DNA of 64,000 nucleotides from Sphaerolaimus hirsutus (GCA_964036195.1 OZ038450.1:19745208-19809207); one strand, 5' to 3'. Shown: positions 36,318-48,788, counted from the first letter of the stretch. Notes: a model not told the origin generated them from the sequence alone. A program made the numbers and translations.

Positions 36318-37222
36318 TAGTGATGGAATGGCGCCATGGCGCTGGCGCCTTTTGAGGGCGCCAAAGGGCGCCGCGCCATGGCGCCATTGGCGCTTGGCGC
36401 CCTTTTTCTGTGGCGCCCTTGGCGCCTGGCGCCCACTTTCTGAAAGGCGCCATGGCGCCCTTGGCGCTTGGCGCCCTTTTTCCGTGGCGCCCTTGGCGCC
36501 TGGCGCCCTGCTTTAAAAGGGCGCCAAAATGGCGCCAGCAGGATTTCAAGGTGAGCGCTGCGAAAACGATAAAAAAGCGCGTCCGTGGATAATCGAAATT
36601 CGCTGGAAAAATACACGTGGTGCCAGTGGATTGAAATCGTTCGTCCAATGGTTTTCCAGACACTTCGGCTGGAATGATGGGCCGTGCAACCTACAAACTT
36701 GTCAATCAACGGATTCAAATTGTTATAATTCCATTTTTATCCACTTCAAAAAACATCCATTGCAAAAAATCTATTTGAGGTGAATGCTTTGCGACAATTT
36801 TCATTGTGTTTGAATTAAAATTCACGTGTGAGTTAATATGATTTTATGCAAAATTTTTGTTGCTAGTTTCGTTTTTGTTGATTACATGCTAGAGAACATA
36901 ATTAAAGAAGTGATTGTGTAAAATATAGTGTTGGAGAACCATTTTTAGCACACGCAGGGTATCATACACACTTATTTATCCTGGCGCCCTTGGCGCCTGG
37001 CGCCCTAATCTTCAAATGGCGCCATGGCGCCCTTGGCGCTTGGCGCCCTCTTTCCGTGGCGCCCTTGGCGCCTGGCGCCCACTTTCCGAATGGCGCCATG
37101 GCGCCCTTGGCGCCTGGCGCCCTTTTTTCTGTGGCGCCCTTGGCGCTTGGCGCCCAGTTTCCGAATGGCGCCATGGCGCCATGGCGCCTGGCGCCCTTTT
37201 TTCTGGCGCTTTTCCATCGCTA
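36318..37222. mobile_element. GGCGCC-arm hAT-like element with a core, TSD TTCAACAG
   Basis: Ends TAGTGATGGAATGGCGCC and GGCGCTTTTCCATCGCTA. Both arms are GGCGCC arrays; a 440-bp unique core lies between. TSD TTCAACAG at 36310-36317 and 37223-37230. The largest member of this family here. A related truncated arm is at 50405-50495. Confidence 0.92.
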
Positions 37223-37523
37223 TTCAACAGCATCAGCGTTAGCGTACATTCACTGTGTACAATGTGTATGCACAACGTACAGTGTGCGGCATTTGAGACA
37301 TACGCTCTGGATTTGAATAACTTGTCAGTGGGTTGTCGGATTAACGTCAAATTTTAGGTCAACATCCCTGAAGGATCCCTGAAAATATGGCTGCGATAGC
37401 TCCACTCGTTCTCATGTTATTCATGCAAACACCAATAATTGTCGCTTTACTACCACCTTGCTTTACAACCAATTATGGAAGCGTCTGCCGATTTCCTTAT
37501 CGGTAAGGCGGATTAGTGGTGCG

Positions 37524-38371
37524 TAACGATGGCAAACCCCCCGAAAAAAAGTATTTAAATTTTTAAGTGTTTTTTCCTGAATGAATTTTCGAATTTTCGA
37601 ATTTTTTCCCAAATGAATTTTCGAATTTCGAATTTAATTTTCGAATTTTCGAATTTTCGAATCTTTTTTGTCAATTTTCGAATCTTTTTCACAAAATGTT
37701 GAATTTTGAGCTTAAAACACAGTATTTGGACTGTTTTCATGTTTGGAACCCCTTTTAACCTTAATTTCACTGTGATTTTGCACCATTTCTGAACGCCTTC
37801 CAAAAAAAAATGCTTGTGTATATACCGTATTTCTTAGATTTTATTGACTATTCATTTACATGGCCATGCTCGATTACTTTAACGGGTTTGGAGGGCATCT
37901 GAAGAATACATTGACAGTCAATAAAATCGAAGAAATACGGTAACTGACCCTCGGACTTTTTGATGGACCCGCGTCCCCGTTTCTGCGCCGCGGTTCTAAT
38001 TGTTCACGGCACGGCTCAGTGCATTCCTCAATATATGTGTCGGGTCCGCCGCTGGTCGGGTGTTGCCGCGGACCCCATTTCAATGTTTTATGTTTTTTTT
38101 CTATTACATCAGTCTTTTTCAGACCCACCACATATCAATTGTCGCTTTATTTTGCACGCTGAACTTAAGAGTGTGTTTTGTCGCCTTGAATTCCCTGAAA
38201 AATTCGAAAACTATTTTCGAATTTTTGAATTTTCGAATTTTCGAATTTTTTGAAAAATAAATCGATTTTTAAGTGTTTTTTCCAGGGGTGGAATAAAAAT
38301 TCGAAAATTATGAAAAAATTCGAAAATTCGAAAATGTTTTCGAATTTTCGAATCTTTTTTTGCCATCGTTA
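37524..38371. mobile_element. TTCGAA-arm hAT-like element, TSD GTGGTGCG
   Basis: Ends TAACGATGGCAAACC and TTTTTGCCATCGTTA. Arms are GAATTTTCGAATTTT arrays. Perfect TSD at 37516-37523 and 38372-38379. A short TACCG-clan element (37823-37942) is nested in its core. Confidence 0.92.
37823..37942. mobile_element. Short TACCG-clan element nested in the TTCGAA element
   Basis: 120 bp, ends TACCGTATTTCTTAGATTTT and AAATCGAAGAAATACGGTA, flanked by TA. Confidence 0.8.
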
Positions 38372-38399
38372 GTGGTGCGCGCGGACGCATTTTTGGCAT

Positions 38400-39331
38400 G
38401 TCGCTGCGAGAATACCCCCCCCCCTCGTTTAACCCCCCTCAAAAATCTCACTCTGAAAAAATAAACCCCTCGAGGAAATACAGTAAATACACAAGTAGCC
38501 AGTTAGGTACATGTGAAGTTCAACTGAAAAATTTATGCTACTGGTTCAGCATAGCACAATCAGTCAAGATCTACATATCTCACACATCACAGCAATGGAT
38601 ATCAGATATGTATCTAGTGAAAACAGACCTGGCACGTGACGCATCTCAAAATGTGATTCAGTCAGACCAGTGAAAACAGCAAACAGCATAGAAATACTGG
38701 ACCAGTCCATTTCGATATTATTTTATCAACAACAAAATTCAACTGACGTCTTAATTCGGTGCTCAAGAGTTATTTGCTCAATTCTCAAAATTACCAGACG
38801 GTCTCCCATCAATCAACCAAAAATGATAAAAAAGGTGATCGCAAACAACAAATCGTAGGTATAACTCTTTGATAGCCTACAGTCAGTTTTCCATGCAAAA
38901 ATGTGTTGACGATTGATTTACTTTAATTGTAGATGATGATTAGGCGGAGTATTTATCGCGCAGAGTTCCCGATATTATTACAATCTAGCATCTCGCCTAG
39001 AGAGGAATTTTTGTTCTCGACGTGCTCTAATCGTTTGGGCCGTCACAAAAAAATGCAGTATTTCTATCCAAAGTAGCCACGTTGTTTACCGGGCTGAGCT
39101 GAAATGCGGAGACCACATTCATATTCTTGGGCGGGTGACATCAATCACTACGCAGCCTGTACGTTGTTCGATGGAAAAAACGCTCAGGTTTATTAGCCGA
39201 ACTTTTCTCAAGTTGCCTGGGAAACTAGAAAATGAAAAAGACACATCTGGAGTAGATTTAGAAACAACCAAGTTTTTATGATTGGGACTGGAATTTTGAT
39301 GACTCTGTTACCTGCTAAATGACATTTCAAA
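38400..39331. other. Duplicated non-coding block (unit 1)
   Basis: After a TACCG fragment (38410-38485) this matches 51.12-51.96 kb at high identity with scattered indels, but no reading frame is kept between the copies, so I see no gene. Confidence 0.6.
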
Positions 39332-39794
39332 CATAGTTGTTAAAACTCATTTACCTTTACTCGATAAATACATATACTTGAGTACAGAGTAAATATGTTT
39401 ACGTTTCCTCCGAAAAAAGTTTCGGTACTTGCTTTTACGTATACTTTTTGAAAGTACTTGAGTACAGAAAACGTATTTCAGATCATCTTTTATGTGGATT
39501 TTTAAAGGCATATGGGGAGAAAATATGCTAAAAATATGGGAAACTAGTCGAAAATTGCGTAAAATAGGCTAAAAGTTACGAAAATTTATGATTTTGAGCG
39601 AAAATTTTAGCCACATTTCTCAAAAGTACTCACGTTAACGTTTTCTGATGAGAAAAGTACGTTTACTCATGTTTACTCATGAGTAAAAGTAAAAAAATTT
39701 ACTTTACATTTTCTGTACTTATGGGGTGAGTAAAAATTAATTACTTTACGTTTACGCATACTTTGAAAAAAGTTCGCTACTTTTAACAACTCTG
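39332..39794. mobile_element. GTAAACGTAAAG-arm hAT-like element, only in unit 1
   Basis: Ends CATAGTTGTTAAAA and TTTTAACAACTCTG. Arms repeat TACTTTTACTC and ACGTTTAC units. Flanks ATTTCAAA and ATTTCCAA match in 7 of 8. Unit 2 (51960-51975) reads ACAATTCCAAATG without it. Decayed relatives at 3676 and 50700-50865. Confidence 0.82.
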
Positions 39795-39907
39795 ATTTCC
39801 AAGTGCTAGGCATGGCAGTGCCCCATGGCAATCACCATGCTGCTTTAAAAGAGTACGTATTCATATTCCTCGTTCTATGTACAGCCTTCTACATATGTAT
39901 AGTGTAC

Positions 39908-40320
39908 AATCAGGTACGTAGCCAGGATTTTTGAGCGGGGGGGGGCGGATTGTACCCTGGCCCCCGGCGAACGGGAGGGGGGGCGGCGCTCCCCCCTAAA
40001 ATTGAAGCCCTGTGGTATCGTAGGCGCCACGCCCATGGCGCTGGCGCCATTTGTAAGCACCACGCCACTGGCGTTGACACTGGCGCCAAAGACCACGGTT
40101 TATGTCTGTATTTACAGACATATACAGTTACGTGGGCAGAAATTTCACATTCTCAGTGCATTTTCATGGGATTTGTTGCTGCCGCGGCCGGTCAGCCGAA
40201 ATACCTGTTGCTTGAAAAGAAAGTGCGCGCAAATTTTTCTCAAACGGAGAGCAATATTGCTCTATGGAAGTGATATTTTCGGATTCAGCTAATTTTCGGA
40301 TTTGTGTACTGTGGATTCAG
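39908..40320. repeat. GTAGCCAGGATTTTTGA-type repeat fragment with GGCGCC units
   Basis: A GTACGTAGCCAGGATTTT stretch followed by a G run and GCGCCACGCCCATGGCG units; a similar piece is at 61320-61690. Ends unresolved. Confidence 0.5.
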
Positions 40321-40324
40321 CTAA

Positions 40325-40702
40325 AGCGGCGTTTACACTGCATTTTGTGCCGACAAAAAAAGAAGACAAAAAGTTTCATTATTCCACAATAAAGTTCCAT
40401 GTCTGCAATACAAAGCAGTGAAGTATACTCACTAGTTGAGTGTACACACATGCCAATTTGCAGATAATTCGGGCATGTCGTTCACGACTTAAAAACAAAT
40501 TACATTTGTCGGTTCGGTTTTCGTTTTGAAACCGAACCGACAAGTGTAATTTGCTTTTAACTTGCAAATTGGCATGTGTGTACACTTAACTAGTGAGTAT
40601 ACTTCAGTGCCTTACCTTGCAGATATGGAACTTTATTCCGGAATTATGGAACCCTTTCACTCGTTTTTTTTTGTCGGCACACGAAACCGTGTAAATGCCG
40701 CG
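40325..40702. mobile_element. Inverted-repeat MITE, TSD TAA, only in unit 1
   Basis: Ends AGCGGCGTTTACACTGC and GTGTAAATGCCGCG flanked by TAA. The interior is a foldback around AACCGAACCGACA. Unit 2 has the empty site GCTAATAAAAAAGAATACC (52308). Confidence 0.82.
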
Positions 40703-42730
40703 TAATAAATAAGAATACCAAATATTGCTTTGAGTCCATTGACATCAGCAAACTTAGTTAACACTGTGTCCAAACACATTGTTTTTTTCAATGTAAATAT
40801 TACATTGCACTTGTTGGGAGTGGAAGTATGCCTAGAAGTTGTTGTGTGTAAACTAAATTCCAGTGGCTTTGCGTTTGCAGTCTGGGACAGTAAAACCCTT
40901 TTATGTTTGCACAACAGTTCTGACAAAGTCACTGTTGGTAGGTCACAACAATTATGGCACTATTATCCAATTATGGCTACAACCAGTTAAAACCAATTAG
41001 TATTGTCCTGCACTACAATATTTTTCTGATTAGTGTTTCACCTTCAGTAGCACTGCCCTCGGTATGAAAATGTTCAGTCCAAAATAGCGCAGTTTTTACA
41101 TTGTTATCATTCAGAATATGTTAAGGCGAAGTGCTTGGACAGTCAAATAAAAGTGAGACTTCCAGTGAATATTTTTCCTTGAATCCTTATAAAGATTGAC
41201 GCTAGACATTTCTTGACAGACTTCAGGTTATTTTTATATACCAGATATTTTTATTGGGCTCCTTGTGGGAGGTCTGATACCAACCAAATCAAATCATAGT
41301 ACTGCCCCAGGTATAGCTGGGTTCAAGGAAAAGCACTTTGCTGCCCCGGGCATAACTGGGGTAGGTATTTTGTACTGGGGGGAGGCTAAGTATGTGAACC
41401 TTTTTTGGAGGTTCAATGCAGCTCATTTTTTTGGTTATGTTCATTGTGAAAAGAAAACCATTTTCTGTAATGTTTACTTCAGTCTTGTTTGTACCATTAT
41501 TCACTTAGTTACAGATAAGCTTATTATATTTACTTTTTGCCTACAAGTTTTAGCCAGGGGTATTCCGGATATTGACCCTCTGGGAAGTTGGATAGAGAGC
41601 AAGCCACTTTTCACTTCTTCGGAGGCATATATATGTATGTAGCAGAAGATTTTTTGTTTGGGGGGGGGGGGTGGAATTGCAAGGGTTCTGTATATATTTA
41701 GGCTTTATCAAGGTGCAGAAGGCAGAAAAAGGGGAGAAATCGCTAAAAGTAGGTGAAAACAACAACAACACTAATAATAGGTTATAAGCACATAATAATA
41801 GGTATCTATATAAGCAACATGAACATGTAAGTGATTTTGAAGGTGGAAATCTATAAACAAATCTATAGAAATTAGCAAAAATATGGGTGAAAGTTCTCAA
41901 AAATCACTCCAAATAGATAGATAGCTGCCCATTTTGTGGGGTCAGGGGATAGTAGCCAAAATAGAGCAAACTAAGAAAAACGTGTGCTTGTGATTAGCAA
42001 GCTTTAAAAAATTTATTTACAATCAAACAAGCGTTGGCATGCATCTAATTAAAATAAAAAAACTACTGATTGTGCGCATCGCAATTTAACAGCTCCCCAA
42101 AAAGCGCTGCATTCATTTGAGGCAAGATACGGTCACATTGCCGAATATTTATAACGTTGATTGAGACCGCAATCCACAACGTCACAAAAAACACCAGTCA
42201 AACACCAGAAGGCACCAAATTCATGAGCGATGCTACAGGATGGGGAATTCTCCTGTCCGTGGTTGGACTACCAGGGGGCAGTCCCATACCGTGTGAAATG
42301 CCATTAATATGTCATGCAAGTGTCAAGAGTCGTTTAAAATGAACAGGAAATCGGCTAACATATGTTTGCGATTTTACAGGGATTTTACATGACTTTTGAC
42401 ACTTTGCATGACATTTGACATTTTACAGAGCATTTTACAGTGTCTGGAATTACCACCAGGACTAACTCTCAACTGTACATGGTGGCTAATTAGATGTGCT
42501 GGAAAATTTCTTATCTCACAGTTTAATACATCTTACTGATGGACGTAGAGTTAGATTTCAAAATATATGTACAAAATAAAGCAAACCAATTGGCAATGGG
42601 GATCTCCGATTGGTATTGCATATTTTCAGCTATTGATACCTGTGCATGTATATTTTTATACCTATTTTGATGTTTCTCACACAGTTTTTGATTTTTCCTT
42701 TTTGCCTACTAAAAGCAGATTCACTATCGA
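40703..42730. other. Duplicated non-coding block with decayed repeats (unit 1)
   Basis: Matches 52.30-54.72 kb minus insertions. Includes GCATGACATTTGACATTTTAC units (42290-42440) of the TTTACAGGG-type MITE and the site CCAGGGGGCAGTCCCATACC (42269-42288), which is the empty site of the 53631-54251 element. No gene. Confidence 0.6.
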
Positions 42731-42938
42731 CTAGTGATGTAAAAGGGGCATGGCGCTGGCGCCTGGCGGTAGAGCAAAAGAAAAAAGCGCCATGACGCCT
42801 TCGGCGCTTTGCGCTATTTTGTCGTGGCGTTATTGGCTTTTGATTACCTAGTTTGACTTTCGTTGCGCATCTATGCTCGCATGTGCACTGCGGAGTATCT
42901 TATAGCAACAACACCCCCACCTCTATTAATGTTCAAAC
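42731..42938. mobile_element. Truncated GGCGCC-arm element (unit 1)
   Basis: CTAGTGATGTAAAAGGGGC start and GCGCC units; no right end. Unit 2 counterpart at 55542 on, where a second element has inserted into its first bases. Confidence 0.7.
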
Positions 42939-43164
42939 GGGGCAGGCCTGATACGCACATCTGCCCGTTTCGCACATTTGCCCGTTTTTTTCACTTGACA
43001 CTTTTTCAAGTGATTTTCAGATATGAGTGACGTGAAAAAAGTTCACTAATGTCATCGCGCAGCGTTTTTCACTTCACTCATATCTGAAAATCACTTGGAA
43101 AAGTGTCAAGTGAAAAAACGGGCAAATGTGCGTAACGGGCATATGTGCGTATCAGTGCACCCCC
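42939..43164. mobile_element. Foldback MITE with GGGGCAGGCCTGATACGC ends, TSD GTTCAAAC, only in unit 1
   Basis: Ends GGGGCAGGCCTGATACGCAC and GTGCGTATCAGTGCACCCCC; arms pair through TCACTTGAAAAAGTG-like sequence. TSD GTTCAAAC at 42931-42938 and 43165-43172. Unit 2 (55735-55742) has one GTTCAAAC and no element. A relative with GGGGCAGGCCTAAATAGC starts at 44157. Confidence 0.88.
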
Positions 43165-43257
43165 GTTCAAACCATGCTTACTGCATTTCTACATTTCTAA
43201 ATTAACGTTTTCCAATCCAACACAAAAATGTTATAGGTTACAAAATACAAAGACAAA

Positions 43258-43820
43258 TACCGTATATCCTTGAATAAGACCCCAGGGGCGTTATTATTTC
43301 GTCAGAGGTTTTGGAGGGGGGAGTTATTCAAGGGGGGGTACTATTCAAGGGGGGGAGTTATTTTTTCGTCAGAACATCCATGAAAACTTTCACTTTATTC
43401 GTTGTTTGTATGCATTCCGTCAACACATCTAATGCAGAAAATGACCAGTTCAAAAGAACAAAAACAACGTATCCATCCTAAAATTTGTGTTCATCGGCGT
43501 TTTATGCGTACGCTGCGTACACAAAATGTATCTGCTGTGCCGTCCCAGCCGTCGGCTAACATTATTTTGTATTTTTCGTTTCACACACCAAACCCCATTT
43601 GCATTCGATGAATCAGCCCAGACATAGCTTTATTTTTCTGTTTGTCTCGTTTTAATTTTCGTGTGTTGCTCATCGATCGTTTTACCCAGAGGGGGGACTT
43701 ATGCAAGAGGGGGGAGTTATTCAAGGGGGGGCGTTATTATTTCCTCACATGGCCAACAGGGGGGTGTTATTCAAGGGGGGGTATTATTCGAGGGGGGGTC
43801 TTATTCAAGGATATACGGTA
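43258..43820. mobile_element. TACCG-clan element, only in unit 2, TA target
   Basis: Ends TACCGTATATCCTTGAATAA and TTCAAGGATATACGGTA with G-rich arms. Unit 1 (29655) reads GACAAATAGATGATGG without it, so the TA at each edge fits a TA target duplication. Confidence 0.88.
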
Positions 43821-44895
43821 GGTAGATAATGGTCACGACACGATACCAGCGCTCAATACACAAACACAAACAACACATACATGTAAATACAAATCACATT
43901 CACAACCTAAACAAATAACCTTTTTCTCCTGGTGTGTGGCATTTCCCAACAACAAACATGAGAGTCATGCAGTCCACTGCCCACGGGCGCTTTCATTGCA
44001 TGATTTAATATCACAGGTACCAGATTTGGACACCGCAGCTCACCGTGGAATGGAGCAAACCATTTCAGTACAGTTGCATTCTGTTCTATGTTGCCAATGT
44101 GGGTTCTATTTCCACCTGTTGTCGGGCAAACGTTGATTGACACAGTAGGTAAAAAATGGGGCAGGCCTAAATAGCATGTAAACCTCATAGCATCTGGACC
44201 CGGATAGCAGGGATTTCTCCCCGCTTAGCATCTAGACCCGCCTAGCATCTATCCATTGCTAGATGCCAAGCGGACTGTGGCAAAGATGCCAGACGGGCGG
44301 GTAGAGCCAGATGCCGGATTCTAGGGTTGAAATTCTAACGTGATATGCCATTAAAAATGATGACACAGCTACCAAATACAAATGTCAAATGTTGGCTAAT
44401 GCTCTCAAGTATCAGACGGAAAAGGAAGAAAACACAGTTTTACGCCAATCCAATTCATTCAAACGTTAACTCAACAGACCGACAATCTCAACAAGTGGGT
44501 TCCAATCCAAATATTTACCCAATCCATAAGCATAGATCTCCGCCCCATAGACTTCCCTATGCGCGCGGGCAGACTTCTCATAGCTGATATCTTCTGGTGT
44601 CATTCTGCCATCTGACAGCAGCATTAGAATGCGTGTGGCATTCTTACGGGCACCCTGGTGTGATAGAATTCAGAATAAGAGCAATATTTGGATTTGTGCC
44701 AGAAAAATGATGTTTTGTCAGGTGCAATCTTCATCAAAAACAACATTTTGGTGTTATTAGGATTTACTGTCTGCACTTTTTAAGGCTCCTTTCACACGGT
44801 TTTTGGAGTTTTTAACCATCGTTTTGCAATAATAATTTTAATTTTCAATTGTGTGACGCCTACATCATGTCATGAAGATCAGCTTCGTTTCTAAA

Positions 44896-45162
44896 TACCG
44901 TATTTCGTCGAAATACCCCCCCCCCTAAATTACCCCCTCCTCGAAATACCCCCCCCCCCCTAAATTACCCCCTCCTCGAAATACCAGCATGTGTTTCCGA
45001 GCTGAGGAACCCCCCCCCTCGAAATACCCCCATCTGGAATGATGTGCATCATGTATGCGATGTACATGACGTATTTATGGATAGGAATTTGCATCGCACA
45101 TACACATACACCTACTCTAATATGTGTTCAGATGTACGTCTATATAGCCGACATGTCACGAT
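44896..45162. mobile_element. TACCG-clan fragment (unit 2)
   Basis: Left end TACCGTATTTCGTCGAAATA, C-rich arm and core GTGCATCATGTATGCGATG; cut at 45163 by the next element. Confidence 0.75.
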
Positions 45163-46170
45163 CAGGGTTGGCAAATTCTCAGGAAAAAAAAATAAAAATA
45201 AAATGGAATATTCAAGAATAAAATAAAATAAAATGGAAAATTTAAGAATAAAATAAAATAAAATAAAATGGAAAATTTAAGAATAAAAATAAAAATTGTA
45301 TAAAAATTCAAATTTTTGTAAAAAAAATTGTAAAATTGTATAAAAATTCGTATTTTTGTAAAATTGTATAAAAATTCATATATTTTGTAAAATTATTTCT
45401 CATTGCTTGAGTGTCTACCTGTTTATTCATGGATCTGGGGAATAGTTCCAAGCTTTGTAAAGTGTAAAATGTCATGTAAAATGTCAAGCAAATTGTATCC
45501 ACATCTTATGTTTTATTTCTGAATCTTATGTTTTGTATCCAAATTACATTGTTGTTGAATCCAAATCTTATGTGAACATTTGGGTACAAAAACATAAGAT
45601 TTGGATACAAAACATACTATGGATACAAAAACACAAAATTTATTTACACAATTTACACTTTGCATGACATTTGTCATGACAATTGCCACTTTGCTTGAAA
45701 TTTCACATGACACATGACATTTTGCATGACAACTGACACTTTACTTTGCATTTGTCATGACAATTGACACTTTGCATGACATTTCAAAAATGTGCCCAGC
45801 ACAGTCCAGTAGTCCTTCTACTGAAAATGAAACCATTCTTATCAATTATTGTAACTTCACACTTGCAGCTAGCTAACAATACCTACAGCATGTAACTTTT
45901 GAAAAGTAAGGGAAAAATTTGTCACAGGTTTTTCATGTAAAGGTCTAATTATAACATTTTTGTGGCCTTGCATGCATGATTCCGATTTTTTGTAAAATTT
46001 TTGTACAATTTTTGTAAAAAAATTTGTAAAATGGTGTCATTTTATTTTATTAATGACTTTTGGGAATAAAATAAAATAAAATGAAACAAGAATAAAATAA
46101 AAATAAGATAAAATTTTTATACAATTTTTATACAATTTTACTAAAATGAATTTTTATAAAACCAACCCTG
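45163..46170. mobile_element. AAATAAAAT-arm hAT-like element (unit 2)
   Basis: Same structure and core as 1464-2519, ends CAGGGTTGGCAAATTCTC and CCAACCCTG. Flanks GTCACGAT and GTCATGAG match in 6 of 8; unit 1 (33429) keeps the intact GTCATGAGCGATCGA site. Confidence 0.85.
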
Positions 46171-46242
46171 GTCATGAGCGATCGAAGTATCGCACATAGA
46201 AACCTACCTAGTTAATTTTCATCCCCAAAAACTCGTTGAAAC

Positions 46243-46834
46243 CAGGGTTGGTTTAAGTAAAATTCTTTCAACTAAAATTATATTTTATTATTATTAAAAC
46301 TGTATGTTATTTTTATTTTATTCATGTTTCATTTTAATTTATTTTATTTCGAAATGTCATTAATAAAATAAAATGAAACATTTTACAATAATTTTACAAA
46401 AAATCTGAACCTTGCATGCGACGACAATGTGCGATTCTGTGCAGGCTAGAAGCACGCAGATAAACACAAAAAATTGAACATTTGGATCTGCGACACGGGT
46501 TTCGATATATGGATGTCTTGAATTTTGACCCTCTGAGGGTTTAGATAGATAGCAAATTGCTGTTATGGAGGGCTTGATAGCTAAAAACCATTATTATTTG
46601 GGGGGGTTCCGGGGGTGGGATTCGTGGGGGTTCAATATAAAGGCTTTTTCACGGTGTGGAATGAAGAAAACGGGAAAATCACATGAACTGGTATTTTTTC
46701 AGGTGAAAAGTGTGTGAAAATTTGTAATTTTTAGCAAATATTTTGAGCAAAAATGTTTCACAATCACAACAATGAAAGCAACAAGCAGGCGCCAGTTCAG
46801 AAAATTGACAGGTAGAAAGTTAAGCAACAGGATG
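46243..46834. mobile_element. AAATAAAAT-family element with an abnormal right end, TSD GTTGAAAC
   Basis: Left end CAGGGTTGGTTTAAGTAAAA, then TTTTATTTTA array and the core. The right edge is CAACAGGATG, which corresponds to the middle of 24947-25782, yet GTTGAAAC stands on both sides (46235-46242, 46835-46842). The empty site is present in unit 1 at about 33474-33490. Confidence 0.82.
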
Positions 46835-47285
46835 GTTGAAACATCGAAATTTTTGTTGTCACAAAAATACCGTGTGAAAGCCCTCTAAACTTATTCCGGT
46901 ATCAATGCCCCTTCACCTTGCCAGGATCGCTCCAAAATGTCTCGGCAAACTTCAATGCACTGGCCGTTCTCGTAACACCCCTTACTGGGCGCACTGAGTT
47001 GATAGCAGAGATGACGTCACTTTTCGTTGTGTACTCACCAAATGAAAACTCCTCAACTGCCCTGCCGCTGCGCAGGTAATATGTATTTAGGTATATTAGA
47101 GGTAAGTAAATATTATGATAAAACTGCAAATCCGCCTCATCGGTGACCAATTTACTGATCCCGCCCTGCCCTGACAACCAATATCAATAAAAACCATGTT
47201 TAAAGTTCTACACTGTTCGGTTATGTCCACTGGATTGAAGTAATTTAGGTATTGTATCATGCCAGGGAACAGTGGATAAAGGGAG

Positions 47286-47450
47286 CACCCATCAACGATG
47301 GCAAAAACACACATATTTAATACGGAAACTCATTGAGTTTCCGTGTTTTTGTTTAACACAGAAACACGGAAACTCAGCAATTTTGAAAAACACGGAAACT
47401 CAAATGAGTTTTTTTGGAGAACACGGAAACACAGAAACACGGAGTACAGC
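47286..47450. mobile_element. GAAACTC-family fragment (unit 2)
   Basis: Starts CAACGATGGCAAAAACAC and continues as CGGAAACTCATTGAG arrays; no right end. Confidence 0.65.
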
Positions 47451-47901
47451 AGTCATCAGACAAGTACAGCAACTTGTCTGATATACCTGTAGACTCAGGA
47501 GCTTGAACCATACGCACTCATTAAGTGCTAGTAAAGGTGCCACGCACAACGCCCCGCCCCCCCCCTCTCCCATAGACCTACGTAATGACTGGGCAATAAA
47601 AGTTTTAGAAAAGTTGACTGAAACGTTCTTTCTGATGGATCAGTGTGAAGCTTTAAAACAAATGAAAATATGGAAATGTTTTTTTAGTTTTTTTTCCGGC
47701 ACATGATTTGAACTGAACAATGTGAGTCAATGTATGTGCATAAAGAAGGTATGCATGTATGTATAGTATGTAGATACACACATAAAGTATCCAAGTTTAA
47801 CAATGAAATAAGTATCCAAGAAATAAAAAATAAAAGATGGTGTCCACATATCCTGGTGGTTTTGACAATGATGGAATCGAAGTGTTGTAGAGTATCCACT
47901 T

Positions 47902-48788
47902 ACCGTATTACCTCGAAATACCCCCATGGGGGTTTATTATTTCGCCAGCAAAATTTGAGGGGGGTTAATTCGAGGGGGGGTTTATTCGAGGGTTTTTTTA
48001 TTATTTCGTCAGAAATTTTCGTAAGGATCGTAGTAAATAGTAGGCATTTACATACCCAAAACAGGTAATTAATGTGTCAAAACAGGGGTAATTAATGTGT
48101 CCAAACAGGATATATTTGGACATAAAAACGTAGATAGCTACACAAACTAGTCTACCGTATTTCCTCGAAATACCCCCGGGGGGTTTTTTCAGAGTGAGAA
48201 TTTTGAGGGGGGGTATTTCGAGGGGGGGGTTTATTATTTCGCCAGTAATTTTTTCAAATCCCAGTACTAAAATGTCGTCTGAAACGTACGCAGACGTCGA
48301 AAAATGCAACAAAAATCGCCATTTATAAGACTCTAACGACATTTATAAGTGTGTAGACGTACAAACACTGTTCTCACATAACAGAGTCATCGTTTTTAAC
48401 GCGTGTTCTGCATTGCCGGGATGACAAACCGCAGCCTTTGTCATTTACGTTCTCTGTACACTAAATTTGGGGGGGGGTATTTCGAGGGGGGGGTTTATAA
48501 GTTCATAGTGTCCATTTTGAGGGGGGGTATTTCGAGGGGGGGGGGTATTTCGAGGGGGGGGGGTATTTCGAGGAAATACGGTATGTGTAGCTGCGATGGA
48601 AATTAACAGTAATATACATGTACATTGCATACATGACGTATTTATTATGTACATGAAGTACATCATTCCGAAGGGGGGGGGGTATTTCGAGGGGGGTTTA
48701 TTATTTCCCCAGCCCATTTTGAGGGGGGGGGGTTAATTCGAGGGGGGGGGTAATTAAAGGGGGGGGGGGTAATCAGAGGTGATACGGT
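47902..48788. mobile_element. TACCG-clan element with a second one nested inside
   Basis: Outer ends TACCGTATTACCTCGAAATA and AGAGGTGATACGGTA; inner element 48153-48583 with ends TACCGTATTTCCTCGAAATA and TTCGAGGAAATACGGTA. Both have runs of TATTTCGAGGGGGGG. Confidence 0.85.

Larger units (their letters stand above)
29590..43190. repeat. Tandem segmental duplication, unit 1
   Basis: This segment matches 43.2-55.75 kb in the same orientation and the same order: flank at 29.6 kb, vWA fragment (30.1-35.0), then non-coding blocks 38.49-39.33, 39.79-39.90, 40.70-42.93 and the end GTTCAAAC-ATGCTTA at about 43.17 kb. The junction with unit 2 is about 43.18-43.21 kb. Length differences come from elements present in only one unit. 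Edges are estimated by eye. Confidence 0.85.

Noticed and set aside
36241-37357. Open frames up to 140 codons on both strands
   Set aside because: Same cause: the arms of the GGCGCC element 36318-37222. Similar frames at 53501-54292 and 62257-62852 come from GATCCC arrays.
38398-38858. Possible exons in the duplicated block (frames of 91 and 62 codons)
   Set aside because: The twin at 51.1-51.5 kb has indels that break these frames, so no coding constraint is visible.
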